Source: Actinernus sp. WN-2022
Taxonomy: Eukaryota; Cnidaria; Anthozoa; Actiniaria; Actinernidae
Assembly (NCBI GenBank): GCA_030867875.1
Contig: JAOWCC010000577.1
Span: 90,749,740-90,813,739, forward strand
Direction of reading: 5' to 3'
DNA: 64,000 nucleotides
Part shown: positions 60,701 to 64,000 of the stretch, one piece after another
Layout of the letters: every line of letters begins with the position of its first letter
Position numbering within the stretch: the first letter of the stretch is position 1
Notes under the pieces: generated by a model
What the model was told of the DNA's origin: nothing
Seen by the model: only the letters and a program-made list of their open reading frames with translations
The model's database searches: none
Made by a program: the position numbers and the translations under genes

Positions 60701-62672
60701 CAGTGAAAGATCAAGACATATGATTACAACAGAGAGCTTAGTATTCGTCTTCTACCCGGGGGGTTACTCACAGGATTTTTGGGTAGGGGTGTGCTGCGGA
60801 GACCTATCCCAGACCTAAAAATGCCGTTTACCATACCCCATTCCAGACTTGAAGCAAAAAATATATACCTTATCCCAGACTTGTGAATCGCGCGCATTGC
60901 GTTGCATTTGCATTATCGATCAAACGTAATATTGTGATGTTTACACAGGTCAGCATGACATTAGATACGAAAGAGTCCAGATACCGAACAGTTTTTAATT
61001 AAAATTACACTACGAAAGCTGTTGTTTTGTTTTAATATGGTATTTTAAGCTGTAGCTAGTGTGGGCGATAGAGCGCCAAGCATGGCGTCAAAGATAAGTA
61101 TATCAAAATCCATACCCTTTCCCAGACCAAAACCGTAAAAAGATACTCTATCACAGACCTCGGCAGCTCAAAAACTATATATACCCTATCCTGCGGCACA
61201 TACCCGTAAGCCCATATAAGGGAGTAACCCCCCCCCCCCCCCCCGATCTTCTACTTTCATAAACGTGAGTGCATTTGTATTTTTAATACCTGAAGCAATC
61301 TCATGTCAACACTGATATTCTTCTCTAGGGCTCCCTCTTATCGTCGTTGTTGTCACTGCAATAAAGCCAAGAAACTACAGCAAGAATCCGCAGTGAGTTC
61401 CAGTTCATCATGTTGTTACACGCAATATTTTTTCTTTTCACATGTAACGCAATATATACGATAGAAAATCATTACAAGTTGCTGTAGCACTCGCGGATCC
61501 CAGACCGTTTCCACCGGTCAGATTTTGTCCATTTGCTTTTGGTAGTCTATTAAAAGGAAATATTGCATCGAAAACGCTGGAAATAGCGTTTCAGAGCTTG
61601 TAAATTTCAAAATTTCCCGGGGGAGGGGGGGAGGAAACGCATGCCTCCAGACATGCCCCCCCCCCCCCCCCCCCCCCCCCCAGGATCTGGCGATTTCAGC
61701 ACTCGTTTGGCTTTTACCTTCGTTTCGCTCGGAAAACGGTCAGATTTTCCCTGGATCCGCACCTGTGGGTGGCAGACGTTCGCAACTTTGTTTCAATTTG
61801 CAATGCGATCGGATGTTTTCCCCTCGTAGCGTTGCTAAATGTACATGAGTCCGTGTCGCAAAACGAAAAATCTACAACTTGTCTTGCAACTGGCGTTACC
61901 TTGAAAGTTGTAAGAAAAATTGCCTCAAGTAACATGTCGACCTTTAATAAAGCGTTCGGCTTCATAGACTGAGCTTTGATTCCCGATCGTTGTGAAGTGA
62001 TTTATTTGGATTTCACCTTAATGCAGTTTGTTGGTAACGTGATTTGAGTTATAAACGAGTTATATTGCTGTATTAGTCTTTAGATAATAAAAGTGCGCTC
62101 TAATTGGTCGATATCGACTTGTTCTCGTTTCGACATCTGATGATCTTTAATAGGACAGTGGAAAATGACGAAAATAGTAAGCACTTGTCACCAGATCATT
62201 TCACTAATCTGTGTTCAATGCACCGTCTATTTCAGCTGTTGGATTGCCATGACTGGAGCGTTGGACCTTGCTGTCTCTTTACCACTTGCATCCATTGGAA
62301 TGGTAAATAACTTTGTATAATTTTCCTGATGTCAGAACTTCTGCGATACTTGTCTGAATATGTAGTGAATGGGTGGCAAGGATTAAAACGCTAAAGAGCC
62401 TGAGAAATAGAGATTTATGATTGACAGGCGCTATTGCATAATTGTACGCCCCGCCCACAATGGAATAGATTTCTGACAATGAAAAAACTTCCTTTCACTA
62501 CATTAAAAGTGCCGGTATAATACCAGTTTTTCCTGTCTTTGTTTATGTTGTTTTGACGTTCGTTCTATTTCTAGGTTCAGTTGCTTCTGCTTCTTCTGAT
62601 GCTTAAAGCTATAATAACTTACAAGAAATCAACAAATGCTGAAGAAAAGGATATGAAGAAAGAAATACTCAA
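39651..62672 (+). CDS. GH19-chitinase-like / VWA adhesion-type 7TM receptor, 15 exons seen, 3' end beyond window
   Basis: Exons: 39651-39708, 44408-44724, 45186-45375, 47254-47477, 49226-49373, 50401-50605, 53564-53946, 54482-54957, 55266-55369, 55934-56905, 58146-58245, 59445-59610, 61329-61392, 62236-62302, 62575-62672. All borders are GT/AG and all phases match (3572 nt, 1190 aa so far). Order of parts: signal peptide 1-19; CLIP-like 29-65; GH19-like about 74-263; CLIP-like 269-311; VWA about 319-495; unrecognised N-glycosylated domain about 509-667; TM1 678-702; giant ICL1 703 to about 1034; TM2 about 1036-1056; TM3 from 1062; TM4 about 1116-1126; TM5 about 1141-1173. The 7TM part follows adhesion/secretin receptors: MHISQ before TM2, cysteine 1062 at TM3, CW at 1137-1138 in ECL2. 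No GPS cleavage motif is seen. A chitin-, glycan- or matrix-sensing receptor is inference. A chimeric model from two genes is possible but unlikely, given the continuous phases. Confidence 0.85.
40100..40250 (+). repeat. Tandem repeat, 44-bp unit, about 3 copies
   Basis: 'cagtttgtcactcgtgtggc' and 'accgctcgctggggacgcga' recur at about 40108, 40151 and 40195. GC-rich compared with its surroundings. Lies in receptor intron 1. Confidence 0.85.
42150..42400. promoter_or_regulatory. Candidate bidirectional start region inside the 3.2 kb element
   Basis: CAAGATGGCGGG on + (ATG 42285) and CCAAGATGGCTGC on - (ATG 42205) face away from each other 80 bp apart. On +, an open stretch of 33 codons runs to a strong GTAAGTAAG donor. 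On -, about 22 codons run to GTTAGT. CAAGATGGCGGC-type motifs are the YY1 initiator-linked site in many animals. Downstream exons were not found. Confidence 0.35.
42825..42948. repeat. Palindrome, arms about 48 bp
   Basis: 'tatatacttcatggtagtgt' pairs with its exact inverse at 42921-42942, continuing through 'ttcgttccata' to the 'ccctgcataat' core. Nested in the 3.2 kb element. Confidence 0.85.
44215..44345 (-). repeat. Dispersed repeat just upstream of receptor exon 2
   Basis: Reverse-complement relative of 18455-18655. It ends about 60 bp before the exon 2 acceptor. Confidence 0.6.
44408..44724 (+). CDS. Receptor exon 2: CLIP-like module and start of GH19-like domain
   Basis: Six cysteines in the order C-x11-C-x5-C-x8-C-x7-CC (residues 29-65), the layout of arthropod CLIP domains. 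Then a GH19-type N-terminal helix region running to AAFTAQ, which lines up with the 'AF.AQ' before the catalytic acid of GH19 enzymes. Confidence 0.75.
45186..45375 (+). CDS. Receptor exon 3: GH19-like catalytic core
   Basis: Begins ILYETSD; glutamate 129 lines up with the GH19 acid in the HET motif, with Tyr for His. YEN (glutamate 146), SLGNTQTGDG and KYIGRG follow, matching the bacterial-type 'YEGR.DLGNTQPGDG..F.GRG' segment. After GRG the usual I-Q-L-T/S becomes FLPLR, so Gln and the water-binding Ser/Thr are replaced by Pro 169 and Arg 171. Confidence 0.8.
45504..45669. mobile_element. Near-perfect palindrome, 166 bp
   Basis: 'attcactcttttcacctgg' to 'ccaggtgaaaagagtgaat', with arms of ~68 bp pairing through 'gcgaggcaatcctttg' and a short unpaired loop. 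Receptor intron 3. Confidence 0.9.
45769..46021. mobile_element. MITE with 28-bp TIRs
   Basis: 'gtgagtcagcgtatgaccgg' at 45771 and 'ccggtcatacgctgactcac' at 46001 are perfect inverse ends. Related to 10195-10395. Flanks carry 'accaggagc' and 'gctcctgg' blocks. Confidence 0.85.
46607..47225. mobile_element. Large palindromic MITE abutting exon 4
   Basis: Arms of ~300 bp pair, for example 'gtgattggtcaatcac' with 'gtgattgaccaatcac', and 'acttcgagt.caaagcgagcg' with its inverse, around a centre at about 46905. The right end lies ~30 bp from the exon 4 acceptor. Confidence 0.8.
47254..47477 (+). CDS. Receptor exon 4: C-terminal part of GH19-like domain
   Basis: Completes DLV-DAPELA, the GH19 'DLv..PelA' step, then SWLWRHGY, matching the 'A.W.W...g' helix. 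The family's T..ING segment is not evident, a further sign of divergence from active enzymes. Phase 1 in, phase 0 out. Confidence 0.75.
48270..48910. repeat. Dispersed repeat family 3, copy 1
   Basis: 'tttagtttcagaaattttca', 'cacatgtgggatggttcaaa', 'caatcaagcgttgaggga' and 'cagccatcgatcgaacatt' recur in the same order at 60040-60420. Receptor intron 4. The tail corresponds to the unit of the 29.8 kb minisatellite. Confidence 0.7.
49226..49373 (+). CDS. Receptor exon 5: second CLIP-like module
   Basis: Seven cysteines, including C...RGTC.....TC....EGIC...... .ECC, so the same six-cysteine spacing as exon 2 plus one early extra cysteine. A whole module in a single exon (phase 0 in, phase 1 out) beside GH19. 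Confidence 0.7.
49615..50090 (+). repeat. Long dispersed repeat family 6, copy 1
   Basis: About 470 bp, matching 63105-63545 in reverse complement along almost the whole length, with a palindromic end block ('ggaaagttatgtaatacggc' and inverse). Confidence 0.8.
50095..50340 (+). repeat. Dispersed repeat related to 25200-25420
   Basis: 'gctctgattggtcgat' then 'agatgtacag.ttacgtcacatg'. A distal part with 'gtgacgtcacaacgtgacg' resembles 25860-25900. Confidence 0.55.
50401..50605 (+). CDS. Receptor exon 6: N-terminal half of VWA domain
   Basis: VDLVFIVDSSGSVG gives the DxSxS MIDAS motif (Asp 325, Ser 327, Ser 329). The second strand, RIALIRYSS, follows. Phase 1 in, phase 2 out. Confidence 0.85.
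51203..51467. mobile_element. Palindromic MITE, about 265 bp
   Basis: 'cagtttcgtattcgaa' (51206) pairs with 'ttcgaatacgaaactg' (51447). Arms ~110 bp run through 'gtacgcagggttagc' and 'gaagttaaacattcat' to a short centre. Confidence 0.85.
52400..53270. mobile_element. AGGCCT-ended TIR element with subterminal minisatellite
   Basis: Left AGGCCTTTCCAGATTGCGCTC and right GAGCGCAATCTCAGTGGAAA followed by GGCCT form imperfect TIRs. Both sides carry 'gagcaactttttgg'-type units in the same orientation. The centre is a palindrome (about 52725-52920) with ATTA repeats. 'tagctatc' occurs 3 bp outside the left end and immediately at the right end. Confidence 0.65.
53564..53946 (+). CDS. Receptor exon 7: C-terminal half of VWA domain
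   Basis: SGSTYTDLAL supplies the MIDAS threonine (399), and ILVLLTDGKTT the distal aspartate (436). GVTIFSVGIG and ELNEIAS are typical last VWA strand and helix. The metal site is therefore complete, so adhesion or ligand binding is plausible. Confidence 0.88.
54482..54957 (+). CDS. Receptor exon 8: unrecognised extracellular domain before TM1
   Basis: 159 residues with four or five cysteines and several N-x-S/T sites (NATT, NTTF, NISL, NLTD). It occupies the place of the GAIN domain in adhesion GPCRs, but I find neither the paired Trp/Cys pattern nor the H-L/x-T/S cleavage site of a GPS. A diverged GAIN or a new beta-rich domain are both possible. Confidence 0.7.
55025..55140. repeat. CGTCTCG / CGTCTCT simple repeat
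   Basis: Irregular run of CGTCTC units in receptor intron 8. It creates arginine- and glutamate-rich frames on minus that are not genes. Confidence 0.85.
55266..55369 (+). CDS. Receptor exon 9: TM1
   Basis: SNATF, then a hydrophobic helix of ~22 residues around ALAVMGTMATIAAYVTL. Ends phase 2 in a serine codon. Confidence 0.75.
55934..56905 (+). CDS. Receptor exon 10: giant first intracellular loop
   Basis: A single open exon of 972 nt giving ~324 polar residues, rich in Lys, Arg, Ser and Asn. It starts with a KKKKKEEE cluster, has a G-G-G-G run, repeated basic stretches and, near the end, SFCCYCGMQL and an acidic DDTEENEDE stretch. No known domain. In class B and adhesion receptors this loop is normally about ten residues. 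Splice phase fits exons 9 and 11 exactly. Confidence 0.72.
57004..57235 (+). repeat. Tandem repeat, 56-bp unit, four copies
   Basis: 'cattccaacttacggttac' plus 'gccaatcagtgtcgagtag' repeats at 57007, 57063, 57119 and 57175, highly similar. Receptor intron 10. Confidence 0.92.
58146..58245 (+). CDS. Receptor exon 11: TM2
   Basis: MHISQSFCILLAQLIFVVGI lines up with the 'IH.NLC.SL.LAELLFLIGI' TM2 of adhesion receptors, including the conserved His (1035). Phase 2 in, 0 out. Confidence 0.85.
58330..58545 (+). repeat. Dispersed repeat family 2, copy 3
   Basis: 'ctttattcatatctcacctg', 'ctggtaacaatggtatcaga', 'cgccatcgactgtagattt' and 'gacaagcttgg' blocks shared with 31070-31310 and, in part, 4688-4900. 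Confidence 0.7.
58719..59400 (+). mobile_element. LINE 3'-end fragment
   Basis: An open stretch to 59129 gives the C-terminal tail of CR1-like reverse transcriptases (PIHILQKRALRVITFSDF, NYNTRSKS, KIWNDIP). It ends in an 'aaccattgaaccattga' tail. 5'-truncated, as usual for LINE copies. In receptor intron 11, same strand. Confidence 0.87.
59445..59610 (+). CDS. Receptor exon 12: TM3 and second intracellular loop
   Basis: VGCAFAAIFMNYLYLVAMAW then LMLEAYYLY. The cysteine, the AW, and the acidic-tyrosine motif at the helix end match adhesion/secretin TM3. A basic loop (RKRVRKYY) follows. Confidence 0.88.
60000..60420. repeat. Dispersed repeat family 3, copy 2
   Basis: Same block order as 48270-48910. 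Includes 'cagccagcaatcgtacattga' and 'gtccatagatatgcgc', inverse of the minisatellite unit. Confidence 0.7.
60755..61250. mobile_element. Palindromic element with GGGGGTTACTC ends
   Basis: 'ggggggttactca' (60769) and 'gggagtaaccccccc' (61221) close an element with 'ctatcccagac' blocks on both sides. Layout resembles the split element at 10595-11275. The right end runs into a poly-C tract. Confidence 0.65.
61329..61392 (+). CDS. Receptor exon 13: TM4
   Basis: GLPLIVVVVTAI, the short TM4 starting GLP as in many adhesion receptors, followed by KPRNYSKNP in the second extracellular loop. Phase 1 in, 2 out. Confidence 0.8.
61656..61682 (+). repeat. Poly-C tract
   Basis: About 25 consecutive C residues in receptor intron 13. 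Length is likely unreliable in assembly. Confidence 0.9.
62236..62302 (+). CDS. Receptor exon 14: ECL2 and start of TM5
   Basis: HCWIAMTGALDLAVSLPLAS, the conserved CW of ECL2, which would disulfide-bond to Cys 1062 of TM3, then TM5. Phase 2 in, 0 out. Confidence 0.82.
62575..62672 (+). CDS. Receptor exon 15: end of TM5 and third intracellular loop
   Basis: VQLLLLLLMLKAIITYKKS then a charged loop (EEKDMKKEI), typical of ICL3. Ends phase 2 at a GTAAGT donor. TM6 was searched for downstream to 64000 and not found. Confidence 0.8.
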
Positions 62673-64000
62673 GTAAGTCAAGTCCCTCAATGACAATGTC
62701 CTCTGTCAGTTGATAATGGCTAACGGAATTCGTCGGGCGCGGGGATCGCCGACTATCTCTATATCTCACATGATCGACATCAATTTCGGCTGTGAATAAA
62801 AGTGCAATGTTCAAATTACTTGTTGGCCATCAACTAGTCAAATGAGGTTTGTTATTGTACCGAGGGGAAGATCGCTGCTGACCGCTTCTGAATCCGATCT
62901 AACTCTTTGCCTGCTTAGCCAGACCTCAAAATATTGTGCAAACTGTCAATTTATTGACTTCAATTCAATTTACAGTTAGTCTGGGAAAATCAACGCGATT
63001 ACTGTAACTTCAACATAAGCACGACGTTATTATTATCAAACTGTCATACTTGTGCGCCAGTGAAGTTTCTCAAAACAGGGAACATCATTAAGTAATAAAA
63101 AGAGGTTATTACACGGAAAGTTATATAATACGGCTGGGTATTTTTACAAGTCAGTTTTATTTTTTGGAGCCTGAAAGGCGAGAAAAAATAAAACTGACGA
63201 GTAAAAATTCCCAGCCGTATTACACAACTTTTCGTGTAATAAATTGTTTATTATGCGACAGCTAACACGAACAAAAACGGTTTGTTTTGGCTTACCTTAC
63301 TGCTCTGTTTGACAAGAAATCTCGAGTGAAGAAACCTCGGCCTTTATAGTTCAAGCCAATGTCGGGAGCGGGCGCGCATTGAAAACGTTTTTCCCGCGCC
63401 AAAAGCTGATTGGCTGTTACTCAAACAGCCCCATTTCGATTGGCTTGCGCGCTTACAAAACCCTTTAAGTGTTGAATAAACCTGTGCAAACCGGTTTGTG
63501 ACCCGTGTAATACGGTCTCATATTTGCACTCATTTTTCAGCCCGTAGTTGCACTCGAAAATGCCAAATCGTATAATAATGCAGCTTATTTAAAGAACTCT
63601 AGCAAAAGAGGGAGGAGAAACAGCCAGTTCCACCAGTCACTATGATGGCGTCTCCCGCTCCTACTGGACCTGGTGGAGAAAGGACGGGAGAGGGACTGGA
63701 GAGTTCAGCTCCTCCCCAGTCCCTATTACCTTCCTCTCCCCCCTTAGTGCGCGGCCATGTTGAATAGAAACAATAGATTTATCGCGTGCAGCCTCGCACT
63801 CAGAGTTTACATTGGGGGGGGGGGGGGGGGGGAGGGAGGGAGGGGGGGGGGGGCTGGGTGGGGGATAACGGGTTTTATTGTCCTGGGACTCAACATCGCC
63901 TGAATGCTGAAGGAACGTCAGTAACTCGTGATCATGACAGTCTGGTGAGACTGATAAACTTGAGGCCAACGTAGGACCTACGATTTTATGTCCTTATCGT
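62673..64000 (+). other. Receptor intron 15, running out of the window
   Basis: Contains family 6 copy 2 (63105-63545) and a poly-G tract (about 63813-63852). No TM6-like exon seen. Confidence 0.65.
63105..63545 (-). repeat. Long dispersed repeat family 6, copy 2
   Basis: Inverse of 49615-50090, with 'ggaaagttatataatacggc' and its palindromic partner at the left, and 'cccgtgtaatacg' and 'tcgaaaatgcca' at the right. Confidence 0.8.

Noticed and set aside
63786..63974. Glycine-rich small protein
   Set aside because: Caused by a poly-G tract in an intron.

Overview
This is a eukaryotic, AT-rich, intron-rich stretch of animal genome. Predicted splice sites are canonical GT/AG, and non-coding space is packed with short inverted-repeat transposons, SINEs and non-LTR retrotransposon remains. 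Dickkopf-3-like secreted proteins, an adhesion/secretin-like 7TM receptor and the repeat style suggest an anthozoan cnidarian, probably a reef coral. That taxonomic call is inference; no species marker is present. No prokaryotic operon, CRISPR array, rRNA or convincing tRNA gene was seen.

Region 1 (about 1.9-26.9 kb) is a cluster of three Dickkopf-like genes, called A, B and C here. A runs on + (1954-6547, 4 exons, 197 aa). B runs on - (19396 down to 8288, 4 exons, 180 aa). C runs on + (20458-26895, 5 exons, 227 aa). A and B converge; B and C are head to head with 1.06 kb between start codons. I reconstructed each by hand, and in all three the exons join in frame and the total is divisible by three. 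Each protein has a signal-peptide exon, a DKK_N-type domain with ten cysteines, a short linker and a colipase-like domain with ten cysteines. They are likely secreted modulators of Wnt/Kremen-type or related signalling. The first and last introns match in position and phase, but the internal introns lie at different places in each paralog.

Region 2 (26.9-39.6 kb) has no gene I can support. It holds palindromic MITE-like elements, a 58/59-bp minisatellite, two ~1 kb segments rich in TGACGTCA palindromes, a tRNA-derived SINE and other dispersed repeats.

Region 3 (39.65 kb to beyond the window end) is one large + strand gene with 15 exons visible (at least 1190 aa). It appears to encode a receptor of unusual build: signal peptide, CLIP-like cysteine module, GH19 chitinase-like domain, second CLIP-like module, VWA domain with complete MIDAS, an unrecognised extracellular domain, then an adhesion/secretin-like 7TM region whose first intracellular loop carries a ~330-residue insert. 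TM6, TM7 and the tail lie beyond the window. Its first intron holds a 3.2 kb transposon-like element with terminal inverted repeats, a perfect 6-bp target duplication and subterminal tandem arrays. This receptor is the most novel thing in the window.
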